From Piper betle (taxonomy: Eukaryota; Streptophyta; Magnoliopsida; Piperales; Piperaceae), in the NCBI GenBank assembly GCA_033002965.1, contig JAURVB010013594.1, forward strand, positions 1-64,000: a stretch of DNA of 64,000 nt, written 5' to 3'. The translations under genes and the position numbers were made by a program. Positions 12,319 to 25,203 of this stretch are shown piece by piece (position 1 is the first letter of the stretch; each line of letters opens with the position of its first letter). Below the pieces are notes generated by a model. That model had not been told where the DNA came from and did no database searches. It saw only the letters and a program-made list of their open reading frames with translations.

Positions 12319-15300
12319 ATGAAGTTGGAGGACGAGGATGGGAACCATGAACGGCAAGTGTTCAAGCGTGCCAAGGTTTTTCCCGATTTCTGTTGTTTTT
12401 TTTTACGGGTTCTTGTGTTTTCTATTTCTGTGTGCTTTTGCAATGTTTTGAATTATGGGGGAGGTAGTTTTCGACTCTTCTATGCGTCTAAAACTGACAC
12501 AAAGGTTGCATTGTTCTAGAAATTTTATATTTTGGATCGCAAATAAGATTATTAACTCGAAAAATGTTATCATTAGTTTGAATTCTTTTCACCTTTATTG
12601 GATTTTAAGAGTGTTCTTAGCTCTGTAGATTTGGTTCAATGTTCTACCCAATAAAGCTTGATTTGGAATTTGATTCAAACTCAAATGAAGGGAGCTTCGC
12701 TCTCCATAAAAAAATGAATTTTTATCTTTCATGTTTAATTCTCTTTTGTGAAATATATTTGAAGTGCTTTGAGAATAAGGTGGTATAACATTTTTAATTA
12801 CGACTATAAAATTTTAATATGTAAGTATTCTATTTTGTATGCAATTCTCTATTCTTTTTCTTATATCCTATACCAAAAGGCATTAGGGACATGGATCCTA
12901 AACTAGAATTCATATGATTATAAATGGCAAAGTTTTGATAACCGAATGTCCTTCCTGACTCCATCCTCTTCCTTTGTGCGAGCTAAGGGCAGCAATGCAC
13001 GAGCAATTGTTTTACAAATTAAAAGAAGTTTTTGAAGTAAAATTTTTTAGTACACTTTACTTAATAGGAGCGTAAATAAATACTGATTAGTTAGCTCAAA
13101 CTCAATGGGAAGTTGAATAAAATCTAGTGGCTCAACTAAAACTTGAAAACAAAGAAGATGAATTAATGCAAAATGGAATTCAGGTGAACTTTCTTGATAA
13201 GCTACCCATCATAGATATCAGAGTTTGTATGTTTGTCGATATTGACAAATGGATGTTAATTGTTTTATTTGTCATTTTCCTTTGTTAATGCAGTGGGACT
13301 CTGGATCAAGCAGCAATGCCTCTGATCTCGCTCTATGTGAGCCCCTTGATGAACCCAGTCCATTGGGTTTGCACCTGAGAAAAAGTCCATCTCTTTTGGA
13401 CTTAATTCAAATGAGGCTTTCACAAGGAAGTTCTGGGTCGACAGCTGAGTCTAGCCTCAATTCCATGGAAAAAAAGGACGTTAAATCCTCAGGTGGGGCT
13501 GCAACTGCTGAGAAGATGAAGGCCTCCAATTTTCTTGCTTCACTTTTGCGTATTGGAAGCTGGGAGGTAAGATGCCACCTACAATAATAGTCAGTCCTAG
13601 TTTGGCGTTGATCTTGTTCACAAATTGTTTGTCAATGCATACTTCATCCTTCGATTTGTGCTAGTGATCCGTTGGTGTTCTTTTTGTGTAGTGTGCATCG
13701 AGGAATGATGGTGACTTAATTGCTAAATTCTATTATGCTAAACACAAGCTTGTGTGGGAAGTTCTTGATTGTGGGCTCAAAAGTAAGATAGAAATCCAAT
13801 GGGCTGATATTCGTGCCATCAGAGGATCATTTCCAGATAATGGACCAGGGACCATGGATATTGTGGTAAGTATAATATAATGCGTTATCTCAAGTTCATT
13901 TCTAATGCAAATATTAAATTCAAGACATAATTCGTGGTTTTTGGATATGGGGAAGGTGTGTTTTCTTTGCAACCTCCATCTTGGCATGTTGCCTAGACCT
14001 AGGGAGGCTAGAAATAAAATATGCAAATATGTCATGTAGATCTTGCTCTTACCAGGAGCACCAAGACCTCTATAAAGATGGACCAAAGAGGAAAACCTTC
14101 TAGAGCATTTGGTCACTTAATAAAATTTTATTATAATTTTATAACAAAATTTTTTTGCTATAATTATCAAAGTGATAGAACTCCCAATATAATACTTGGC
14201 AAAATACATTTATCTTAAAAAATTCTTACAGGGCCATCTGAAGAAGAGTTCAGAAATGATGCAAAGTAGTTCGGAGAAAATTGGGGAAGAAGGGAGGAAA
14301 GTATTAAGTAAGTCAAGACCAGTAAAAGAACACTAGAAAATATTGAAAACAGGGTAGACCCTCTTTTTTATTTTCTAATATTTTGTGAAGAGCATCTCTA
14401 TCATTTTTTTACTAACATTCTACCAAACACCTTTCAACTTGTTATTGTTAGAATTTATTTTTCCAAATACAAAGGCCTAAAATAGCACAAACGGACGCCC
14501 TTTAAAATTATCAGCTTCTTATCCATGCATACTGTAATTGCCTTTGCTCACTATCATCTGTTGTGCGAGCTTCTTATTTTATGTGTTTTAACTTTTGTTA
14601 CTAGTTAGTGAGGCAGCCATTGTTCTTTAAAGAAACTAATCCTCAACCAAGGAAACATACCTTGTGGCAGGCAACTTCAGATTTTACAAATGGACAGGCA
14701 AGCATACACAGGTAAAATTTTTTAGTTAAGCAACCATCTAAAATAGTATTTCTATCTGGGTGGGATCTATTTTGACAAATCTACTAAAATAGTATTTCTG
14801 TTACAATCCAGTTCTTGACCTCGTGTTGGGTGATTCTCTATCTGCAATGGCAATCTTACCTACTTTTTCTATTATGTAAGAACAAATCGTGGCGAATTAA
14901 ATTCAATTGTCAGTCTGATATGATGATACCTTATTTAGTTAATAAGGAAGAAAAACAAATTGTAATTGTCATACTGATATACTTCTAAAATTCGTACGTC
15001 TTTATTGCATCTTTCTTGCCAAGAAAGGAATTCTGTGTGTAATATGACAATCTATTTTGGTTTGTTACATGCTGCACTAATCGGAGGAATGTTACAGGCT
15101 TGCTTAGAAAGATACAATTCTTTTCAATTTACATGACTTGAGGCATCTTATCTTTCAAAGCTGTACATTGTTGTTCCACACTTTATATTTTCATCCTCTA
15201 TCATAAATAATTGTTACCGTAAATATATTTTTAATAAGTATTCCCAATTATTAATTGTACAGGAGACATATTCTTCGATGTCCACATGGCGTGTTGAACA

Positions 15301-16546
15301 AACACTTTGAGAAGCTCGCTCAGTGTGATCCTCAATTCAATATGTTGATCCAAGAGAAAGATCTAATCTTAGATTCTCCATTTTTTGAGACCATGAGCTC
15401 AATATTTGAGGATCTTAATGCTGTAAAGTCCCACGATTTTAGCTGCCTGAAAGTTGATCATACATCCATGTTTCCTGGATTTCATGGTGCAGGATCTCCT
15501 TGTACTACTCAATCTACGTCCTGCACGATGGATATACACAACGAAATCCACGGAAAGCCAGAATCTTCTCATAGTACAATTGCTTCAAGTTCAGGTATTA
15601 CAATAATTGATGTATGGTTTGATTTCGAGATTGTAGGTTATCTTTTAGATCATCCGTTTTACCATGGCCCCATACAAGCAAGATCTTTGGATTTTTTAGT
15701 TGCACTACCTTGTGCAATTGGAAGGTCTTCATGTATTTATCATTTGCTTACTGAAAAATTGCTGCTAGTATTTAGCTAGCTGTCTTTCTTCGAGGATCCC
15801 TACTGTTTCTGTGGATTACCTTTTACTGCAAATTCGTAGCGTTTAAGATCTTTAAGTTTCTTACCTCAATGTTTGTAGTTGACTGTCATGGCATTGGAGA
15901 AAGTGGAGGAAATGAGAGAGAAGAGCTGAAGAGCCCTGTTGCAATGCCTCGAGTTAATCCGGGCCACCACTCTTCTTTGTCTGTGAGTGACTTGGTCAAT
16001 CATATTGAAAACTGCATCTCTAATCAGATGGCTGCTGCAAGCCATTTTTCCTCCCCGAAAGGAATAAGTGCCCGCAGCAAAGACATGTTGGAGAAAATAA
16101 CCCAGCACCTTTTGAGTGACTCCCAGTTCATTTCTTCTTCAGATGAGAAGTATCTTATGTCGAGAGTGAACTCCCTCTGCTGCCTTCTGCAGAAGGATAC
16201 CACAACTGCTCAAAGTTTGCATATAAAAGGTCAAAATGCATTGAATCATGACCGGAAACTTAGACCAAATATGCCTTCTGATCATGACCAGAACCTTGTG
16301 TTCAGGTCAACTTTTGATGAGAAGGGAACCGTTAAAGCTCTTTCGGGTTCTGAAGTTGAATTTGATGGTCACGGATTGGGATGTAAACAGGTGCCTCCAA
16401 GAATGTCAAAAAAGGACTCCTTCACAGATTTACTTCTACATCTCCCCCGGATAACATCTCTCCTCAATTATTGTACAATGCTGCCGAAGAAAATGATAAC
16501 TAGACGGGCTGATATTCATGAATTGGTACAAGTTTTCTGGACCTAG
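12319..16546 (+). CDS. ASG1: ASG1-like protein (ALTERED SEED GERMINATION 1 family), six exons
   Basis: Exons inferred from GT-AG sites and frame continuity: 12319-12375, 13294-13566, 13692-13865, 14605-14711, 15263-15594, 15879-16546; 536 codons as read. Family hallmarks: CEPLDEPSPLGL (residues 34-45) and LLDLIQMRL in exon 2; FLASLLRIGSWE at the exon 2 end; KHKLVWEVLDCGLKSKIEIQW and PGTMDIV in exon 3; RQPLFFKETNPQPRKHTLWQ in exon 4; CPHGVLNKHFEKL in exon 5; LLLHLPRITSL near residue 500. These match plant ASG1 (Arabidopsis At2g24100/At4g30780 family), a nuclear-type protein of unknown biochemistry linked to seed germination; its 'helicase' label in some databases is not supported by motifs here. 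An upstream in-frame ATG exists, but 12319 sits best after the leader. After residue 509 the family-like C-terminus (LPQLLYNAAEE) is in the next frame, ending at TAG 16501-16503, so a one-base loss near 16460 is likely. As read, the frame ends at 16546. Confidence 0.85.
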
Positions 16547-17159
16547 TTCTACTGTCATCCCATGAAGTACTGTAGATAATATGCATCTTGTTTTCAAGAT
16601 CAATGTGCCACCTACTGTGGCCGTGGAAGAACCAGACACATCAACCCCTACTAATTCTCCATCTAAGATGCTCGATTGTACTTTGTTCATTTGCAATGTC
16701 TTGAGGGTTCAAGAAGTTAGTATGACCGGACCCTGGGGACGTTTGGGGCTCTGTGATTCATCTAGAGTGATTTTGGCATCGTTGATCAGATGCTCATTGT
16801 CTTGAAGCCGAGATGATGTACTGATTTTTGTATTGGTATATCCAGTAAATCACTAGTGTGTGCAAGTACTTCATGTTGTTGCCCTTCAACCTATATCATC
16901 TGTTTCAGGAGAGAATGAGAGAGAGATCACTACACAACTGCATGATCCTGCCCCCTCAATGCAGGTAAACATATATGTGCCAACACTGACGCATTCTTTG
17001 TATCTTATCCAAGCAACTATACATATATGCAGATATATTCTCATATAGTACATTCCAAGCTTGATATGTCATCTTTGCCATAATTTTGGAACACCACTCC
17101 TTAGCAGTAATGATTAATGAAATAACAAATGTAAAGAATAGCAGTACAAGACTGGGGAA
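16547..17159. other. 3' region between convergent genes
   Basis: Contains the presumed 3' UTR of the ASG1-like gene (+) and of the coiled-coil pseudogene (-). Short frames here have no recognisable domain. I see no clear AATAAA signal for either. Confidence 0.5.
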
Positions 17160-18861
17160 TCAGGGGTCGGCGGGTGGATCTTCATCGACTACTTGTGACT
17201 CCTGCAACATGTTCATGAGCATGGAGATCTGGTCCTGGAGCATGGTGTTCTGCCTCTCAAGCTCCGACCTCTTGCTTCGTTCTTGCAGAAGTTGAAGTTG
17301 CAGGTGCTCGAGTCATCGTGCATCCTCTTCTAATTGCTCATTCAACCCATCAATCTCCCTGTCCTGTACATGAAGTTGAACAACTTATTTATAAGTTCTA
17401 GCGACAGTAGAGCATAGAAGGCAAAACAAGAAATGGGAAGAGTTCGATTTCTCGACCTTCCTGTTCATCTCTTGGACGGCAATTCGACGCATGCTCTCAA
17501 CAACGTTGCCATTGACAAGCTTGCGCTTCTTGCCTATGACTCAGCCCTTCGGGTAGCTGGCCGGGTCAAAGTCAGGGGGTGGAAGCAACGCCTCATTGTT
17601 GGAGGGTCGCTTTGCCTTGTTGGTTTGTTCCAACGATTCAAACAGTGCCTTCGGCGGTTTGAGATCTGTGGCGGCTCTTCAGTTATACTCTCCTTTTGAT
17701 CCAATCTGTCAATTTCATTGTTGTGGATCATGTTCTCTTTGTCCGAGCTGGGACTAACTGCTAGAGAAAACATACAAAAGTAGAAAAACCACCTAAGTTT
17801 AATTGAATGAATAAAAAAACCAAAGTGGCAAGAATGGTTGCCAGAAGATCATTCTTTTCTTCTGGGTAACTCTACCCATATCATGACAGAATAACGATTC
17901 ATCTCCCTAGAAAGGAAAAGAGGATGTATAACCTTAAGCGTAAAGCACTCGTCATTATGGTCATTGGACCATGAAAGAGATGCACAGACCCGGGTTAGGT
18001 TTTTTACAAAGAGAGTTGCCCCATGTTACCATATGGGTCAGTATGCTGGGTGCGTTGGTGGGATTAATCGAAAGAGATTTCGGCGGTTATAGTCACTAAT
18101 AAGAATCAAGCACAATGACCCAAATTCAGAATTTGGAAATTTTAATTATATTTTTGGAAATTTAATTTGCTTAAATCTCCTTGGTGGTCGTGAAGTTGGA
18201 GGGGTAAGAAGCATCAACGAAACCTCCATAATGAAGGGAGGCTAGGTCCCCGGCCAACTGCACCAGCCCGTGGGGACTTCCGGACCAGGTTTGGTTTAAC
18301 TAAGGTTCGGAATAGGATATACTTTCCGAATGTTACAATCCAGATCCTTATTGGTGAACAGTGATACAAATCACACTATTGCTTTTCTTCTCCTTTTTTA
18401 TTGTAATCAACATAGCTTAGCTATTATCATAACAGGATTAGTGGAAACTCACAATTGATTGACATAGTTCCCCAATTTTCTTATATGATCAATGTTAGAT
18501 AATGGAATTTCCATGCTGGGTAATAAGATTCCGAAAAAAGAAAGAAAAAACAGAGTTCAGAGTGTAGAACAAGAACGAAAATTTCACAAAGTGAATCATG
18601 AATTTGGGACGCTGATGAACAAATCACATGAAACAATCATAAACCTGTATAATTTGAATATATAATTCACGTTGATCATGAGAATACGAAAAGGAAGGAA
18701 AGAAGAAAAACTGATAATTTAGAATAAGAAGATGGCATGTAGAATAAGATGGCATGTACCAGCTCGTTTGGTGGATCTTCGCAAGATATGTCTTTGTGTT
18801 TGGGGGTGAAGCCTTGCAGCAAAACTGTTTCCTTCCTCTGATACAAGCTTGGGGCGTTCAT
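17160..18861 (-). pseudogene. Conserved plant coiled-coil protein, three exons, disrupted
   Basis: Exon A 18760-18861 encodes a 34-residue start (MNAPSLYQRKE ... CEDPPNEL) ending at a GT donor. Exon B 17457-17760 encodes [38 protein letters not shown] and [16 protein letters not shown]. Exon C 17160-17363 encodes DREIDGLNEQLEEDA, LEHLQLQLLQERSKR and a heptad-rich coiled coil (NTMLQDQISMLMNMLQES), ending at TGA. Four defects: phase mismatch at the A/B junction (one base short, near 17761), frameshift within 17655-17685, TGA at 17541-17543 where Trp is expected (PKG-W), and TGA at 17313-17315. Introns are kept, so it is not a processed copy. The layout resembles a plant family typified, from memory, by Arabidopsis At5g16030/At3g02500; function unknown. 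It could be a real gene with assembly errors, but two substitutions to TGA favour a pseudogene. Confidence 0.7.
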
Positions 18862-19399
18862 GGTTGAAGTATTACTTGGAAAGGTCGCTTTGATCTTCTT
18901 CTCCTACATCAGAGCCTCTCCCTCGCCCTTGGAGACAGAGATAGAGAAGGGGGAATTTCTATGGTTGGATATTTCTTTACATAATAAACAACAATAACGT
19001 ACATGGTTTGATTGGGCAAATTATTTTTAAATTTTCCGATTTGTTTGGTGAAGGAAATGATGCGAAAAGCCATGTTTCCTTGCGGGCTTATTTCCGGTGG
19101 GGTCGTTGAGTCCTTTTCGTTTGGTTGGCGTATCCATTAGTTTGACATCTTAAACGAGACTCCTCCTACGGCCTATCTATATCCACCATAATCCATGAAA
19201 ATAACTCATTTTGTAGCAGCATTTTTTTAGAGAGGGCCCAAATTATGTCAATAAATATTTTAATGCTGTAAAAATTTTGAACATTTCAATCCTTTAATAA
19301 TAACCATCTGAGTTTTATGTATTGCATTACTAAAAAAACACGCAATTTTTCTTTAGCATAAATACACTTTTTCTTTAGCTTCAATAGTTTCCCCCAAAA
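18862..19399. other. Upstream flank of the coiled-coil pseudogene
   Basis: Would hold the promoter and leader of the minus-strand gene. No TATA box stands out, and no other gene or repeat end is seen before the LTR start at 19400. Confidence 0.45.
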
Positions 19400-22300
19400 T
19401 CTAAAATACGCGACTCGGGTCAGGGTTTTATAGTCTTTAACTAGCTGGTTAGATTGTTTGTCTGGGTTGCTTTAACGTTCAGATTACATGCCTGAGGCCA
19501 AGGCCAACTATGTGTGTGTGTTATGAGAGTCATTGTATACCTGTATATATAATGATAACATCATATGTAAAACCCGTGACTCGAGTCAGGGTTTTACATT
19601 ACCGAACCAGTCGGTTCGACCGTTAGTTCGAGTCGAGTCTGTTCATAAACCGCGTGCTGAGTCGAGGCCAGCTGTGAGTTATGAGCGATGAGAGTCAGGT
19701 GTACCTGAATATATGATGATAACGTCGAGAAGATGGTGAGAAATGAGTTATCAGAATATATGAAAGTATGCCGTATTTTTTTCTTTTTATATGTTTGATC
19801 GTAGAAATAGTTTTAGGCCGAATTACACATTAGGACGCGTTGGATTATATTCGGGTGGGTTATTAGTTATAGAGCATGCCATTTGGATGTTGTTGTGTTT
19901 GTTTTATTTTATGGGATTTTTTCATATTTTTCTAGATTTTTTTAGAATTTATTACGAACTAGTTATTATTTTGACTCGAGTCAGAATCGAGTCAATACTT
20001 ATTTAAGATTTTGCCATTGGAGTATTTCACCTCCTTTCCCGACACTTCCACACCCAAACCCTACCGCCGCCTTGTGCTCGTCATCGCCACCGCCGTCGCC
20101 GACGTCGCACTGCCGCCGATCGACGCCGCCCCGCTCCTCCGTGCTGTCGCCGTGCCGCCCCACCCCGACCACCGTCTCGCCGCCACGATGCCGGAATCGC
20201 CCCACAAGCCGCGACGCCCTCCCTCGTCGATCGCCACCGTCCGGGCCGCGCCGCCGCCGTCGCTGTGATCCCAACGACCACCCCCTCGCCGTCTCCGACG
20301 TTTCCCCCATCCTCCCGACCGCCGTCAAGGCCGACCGTAGCCCCGATCGGAGCACGCCGCCACCGCCGCCCGTTTTCGCCGCCGTCACCAACAGCCATTG
20401 CCGCCCCGGCTACCTGTTTGACACCACCATTGGACCAAGCTCGTCGAGCTGGTGCCGATAGACCCCCTGATTACCCCGTCTCGAAACATCGCCAGAAAAC
20501 CGTCGGAATTCACCGGAAAACTGCCGACACTCGCCGGAAAACCGTCGGAACCTCCGAAAAATTGGATTCGTGGGAAATTCGCCGGATCACCGGCCGAACG
20601 CACCCGGTCCAATCTGATCGGACTTCGGACGCTGCTAGGTGCCGAATTCGAGTTTCGAGCCACGAAACGGAAACCCTAGTTGTCGCCAATTTTCGACGAC
20701 GCGAGGTATAATTTATTTTAACTTAATTATTTGAAAGTATTGATTATTAGAATTGCACGCTAGAGGATTGGTGAATTGTGTGTTATAATAATATATATAA
20801 ATGTAGATTTGATTAAGGATAAAATATGAAATTTGTTTGATTGAGTGGTGTTAAAAATGGAGGCTAAGAAACTAATTAGGTAACTAGGTAATGATCATGA
20901 TCTAATGCAAACTAGCCTAAGTAGACTTGCTAGAATTGATATAGGTTGATGTGTGATGATTGATGCGTGATTGTGTTGATTGTGTGTGCATGCTATAGGA
21001 TGTGTGATTCATCATGCGGGCGTTAGTTTTTAGCTTGATTGTGTAGGTATGGTGTAGGAGCTCGCCGCCTAGGCGCGTGGACCCGTTTGGAGCTTCTACC
21101 AGGTCCGTTTAGGACTCGTTCTCTGTTTTTACGCTACTCTATTGTGTATTTGATTTATCATGTGCAGGACGAGTTAAGTGGCGTTTTATCGGATCCCACT
21201 TAACTCGGGTCATTTAGCCAACGATTTTCTGGATTAATAACCCTCAAGGATGAGATCCCTCGAGTTTGTTTTCGAACTTTAGATCCAGCTCACGATGCCT
21301 TCGGGCCTATTGTATAAATCCCAACCTAGACCTATATATATGTATAGTTTTCGCATTTTCAGTGAGAGATTGAATGAGGGAAATCCGACTACCGTGCTAC
21401 ACGAGCGGGCACGTGTGAGTCGATAGTGGGCTCTGGAATGGTATGCGGGCCGTTTCATTCCCGAGGGATCCTGACAACTCCACCTTTGAGTTCCTCAAAC
21501 CCGGAGAAGTGTGGACGTTCACGGGTACTGCAATGCAGCGCATGTCTAGACTTGTGGTTTCAAAGGGTACTAAAGGCGACTGCCTGAGAGTGCTCGGCCT
21601 TCGTGCTCAAGGCCAGGAGTAATATGGAAGGTGTAGAGGGCGAAAAGGAATGAGATTTGATGCGAGAAGAGAAGCGATAGAGAAATGGCCAAGGTATGAG
21701 AATGAGAAAGAAAGGGGACGCTGTCGACCCGAGGGCGATGGCTCCCATATGTGCCCTGATGAGAGTTCTTGAGGAAGTATATGGTTTTCATTCAACATGA
21801 GAGTTTGCTCTCCTGTGCCAGATTGATATTAGTTATTTTCCAGGCCGGTAACACTCGTTACTGGCAGTTTTTCTATATATATGTAGGTGAGGAATGCGAG
21901 CGATGAAAGCTGTCGGGACTGCGGAGGAGCAGCACGGAACCGCGCACACATGTACATGCCGCGTGTAACGTATAATGATGAGTGTTAATGCTATGTGAAT
22001 GATAATTTAGATGTATTTGTTTGGAGGAATTGCCTGTTATGAAATGAACGGATAGATGTGAATGAGCATGAGCCTTGGGTTCAGCCTCGGCTTAGATGAA
22101 AACAAATGAGATAATAATGGAATGCCGCGGTAGATTGTTATGTTTTGTCGTATTTTGATAAAATATTTATATACCTTTGTTGTGGACAGGTTGGCCCTTA
22201 TTGCACTTTTAGGGGAAACTCTGTCCGTTTTTACGTAATAGTATATATTTTCTTTTGGTTTCTCATTTATTGTTTTGTCTTGTTTTTGCTTGTACATCAT

Positions 22301-25028
22301 AGCATGCATGTAGGACCGTGTTAGAACCCAATTGTTCCCATTCATGTATTTCATATTTGCATCTCCATCTTGAGACGCCGAGGGCAGATCCGGGTCGGCT
22401 TAACCGAACCCAGTAGATTAGCGAACGGTTCGGTCACCGGTGACATTTTCGGGTCGGTTCACGGGTGAGCCGAAACGGGGTGTTACATCAGATATGGAGC
22501 AGCAAACAGTATTATCAGTATATACACGAATATATGTGTGTTTATTTTACTTTGTCCAGTGGATCATAGAATTAGATTTAGGCTATTAGGATGTGTTGGT
22601 TAGGATTTTTAGTTGGGTTGGTCGTTTTTAGACCACCCCATGGCACCGTTTGTTCCGTGACCATGGCTGATTAATTCAGAATCACTATGAGATGCTCTTC
22701 GCTTCTCCAAGTTTACATTTTTAATTCATTTTAAGCGTTGTTCATATCATCTATAATTTTTATGAATTATTCGTGATTTTTCAATATCTTAATCCTAAAA
22801 TTTGATGATAGTTGTGTATTGATTTGTAATTTTTATGTAATTTGACAATTGATAGTGATTAATGATGATTTGAGTTATTCAAGTAAGAAATTTAATGATA
22901 TTGATGATGTTAAAAATTTGGAAGTTGTGTATTAGTGTTATAATTGTGTAGGTTCATTAATTATTTGATTAAAAAGTTAATTACATGTAAAATGTCATAA
23001 TTAGGGATTAGTAAGCCTATTTAAGTGTAAAATAGCATAATTGGGGTTAGTATGCCTATTTAAATGTAAAAATATTGTAATTGAATGCGAAATATGGTAA
23101 TTAGGGATACAAATATAATTTAGGGTGGAGTTTCATATAATTGACCTAATGCTCTCTGAATAGGCATAATATAATATTATCATCATCTTCGATTGGTTAG
23201 CTATGTATAGATAGATAGAGATTGATCAAATTGGGTTGGGATGGTGAATAGAATTATATTCATTTTATCCTTGATTGCATTTGTCTTATTATTATCATAT
23301 TTGTAGATGAATTTATTTGATCATTTGGGTTATTCATGGTATTTGATATGAAAATTGTATCTGGAGGTGTAAAGATTCATTCATTTCGTTTCAATGTTGT
23401 CTACATAGTCTTAGAGTATTTACTGTCATGTGACTAATTCATATTATTATATTGTAAGTACTTGTGTTATGATTGTGATCTTATTCATACGCATCAATTT
23501 CATTTACGCATCACATAGTTAGCATGGGTGTTGTGTGTAATTTGGTTGTGTAAGTCTAGAGTAGGAGCTCGTCGTTTAGGCACGAGACCCCCGCTTAGAG
23601 CTTCTACCAGGTTTGTTAGGACCGCCCCTTGATTTGTTGCTCTATTCCATTGATGTTTTGTTTTTACGGATCACATTATGTGTTAAGTGGTCCTTTTATC
23701 AGATCCCACTTAACACTTGTCATTTAAACGTATTGTTTTCCAGAATTAAGAACCCTCGAAGATGAGATCCCTCGAGCTATTTTTGAAAACTCAAATCCAC
23801 AACAAGTGGCCTTCGGGCTGATTTATATAATTCCCTTCCCAGCCATATAATATAAGTTTTATCAAATTTTCTTGTGAGCTGAGAGATAGAGAAGCCGAAA
23901 GATGGAGAAACTGACTTACACATACTGTAAGAGGGTGCATGTGTGAGTCACAATAGGCTCTGAATTTGTGAGAGGGTTGTTCCATTCTCAAGGGATTCTG
24001 ACAACTCTGCGTCTTGAGCTTCCACACACCCGGAGAAACATGGAGGATATAGGTACTATTGTATAGAGTGCATGTCTGGATGTGTGGTATCAAAGGGTAT
24101 TACAGGCAATTGTTGAGAGTATTCAGCCTTTGTGCTCTAGGCCATGAGAAATATGGAGGTTTGGAGAGGGCTTAGATTACTTGTTTTTCTCGTGAGTGGG
24201 ACTTTTAAAAAAATATCGTGTGTGGCATAATACTATCTAGTTCAAGATGCCATCAAATCTACATTTAGATGACTCCTCAGTAGTTGCCCTTAGAGTGTTC
24301 AGTTGAAGATATAATTGTTTGCTTTATATGAGAGTTAGCTCTCATTTTCAAGTTTGATATTTAGTTATATTCAGACCAGTGACAATCGTTACTAACATTT
24401 ATCTATTATACATGTAGGTGAGGAACAGGAATGGGGCATGCCGGCTTTGATGGAAGAGCAGTTATTTGCATACATTGACCTGACGCAACATATAATTTTT
24501 TTGTGATTTTGGTCATGATGAATGATTTTGTGATATGTTTTGTCTTATGTTTAAAACTTTTACAAATGTTTGAGATTTGATTGTGAAATTTTGACTGATG
24601 TGATCAACAAATGGCTCAAAATCCAATTTAAAACTTTTAGTTTGTTGTGTATGACTTTATTGTGCTTGAAAATACAAATATTGTATTAGTGATAAAATAA
24701 TTGTTGAACATGTTGGCCCCTTATTGCACTTTTAGGGAAAATTTTGACTGTTTTGTTTTAAAAATTTTTATAAATTTTATTGTAATTTAATTTATTTTGA
24801 GTTTGATTGATTGTCCAGACATTCACATAGCATCCTGCCTGGGTGTGCATGTCATGCATGCATTGGTTGCATGTTGTGGTAGTATTTTTCTATGTTAAGA
24901 CATTGAGAGTGTCTACGTCCCTTCTGGTTAGGTTCAGGTCGATCAACTTTAATCAAAGTAAGAGTTGGTTCTAGCTACTACAGTAGATCCAGTTCAGTTT
25001 GAGAGAGAACCGAATTTGGGATATTACA
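19400..25028 (+). mobile_element. Family I LTR (5' LTR), split by a family I insertion
   Basis: Left part 19400-19565 begins TCTAAAATACGCGACTCGG, a decayed family I start. Right part 22488-25028 continues at the matching point and ends GATATTACA. Just after it lies a primer-binding site, so this is the 5' LTR of the element whose internal region follows. The interruption is the younger copy at 19566-22487. The hairpin at 23679-23715 (GTGTTAAGTGG ... CCACTTAACAC) keeps pairing although its sequence differs from other copies. Confidence 0.85.
19566..22487 (+). mobile_element. Family I solo LTR nested in older family I LTR
   Basis: 2922 bp from TGTAAAACCCGTGACTCGAG to GGGGTGTTACA. It is flanked by TCATA (19561-19565) and TCAGA (22488-22492), a TSD with one mismatch. 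No internal domain is present, so it is a solo LTR left by LTR-LTR recombination. It contains a GC-rich leader (20030-20700), stem-loops at 21171-21206, about 21244 and 21845-21864, and the 'attgcacttttagggg' block (22200). Confidence 0.9.
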
Positions 25029-25032
25029 TTTT

Positions 25033-25047
25033 TTGTATCAGAGCCCA
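25033..25047 (+). other. Primer-binding site (initiator-Met tRNA type)
   Basis: TTGTATCAGAGCCCA lies a few bases after the LTR end at 25028. It differs by one base from the canonical TGGTATCAGAGCC of plant gypsy and copia elements. It marks the start of the internal domain. Confidence 0.75.
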
Positions 25048-25203
25048 ACTATTGGTCGATTAAGATGGAAGATGCCACTATAGGTCTTGTGTGTGCAAAT
25101 ACTATTCCAAGGCAAGTCGACAGGGAAGTTTCTAGTTTACAGATTTCTCACTGGTTAGTTGCATGACAGTGTGCTCAGGAATTGGTCAGTGAGAATTGGT
25201 AGC

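Noticed and set aside
13733..14116. 127-codon minus-strand frame
   Set aside because: Antisense to exon 3 and intron 3 of the ASG1-like gene; no recognisable protein.
16581..16805. Frame after the ASG1-like stop, considered as a further exon
   Set aside because: No family similarity and no convincing acceptor and donor pair; treated as 3' UTR.
20011..20711. Long Pro/Arg/Ser-rich frames on both strands
   Set aside because: They lie in the GC-rich leader of a family I LTR, overlap in several frames and are not conserved between LTR copies (compare 1910-2480 and 51474-52120).
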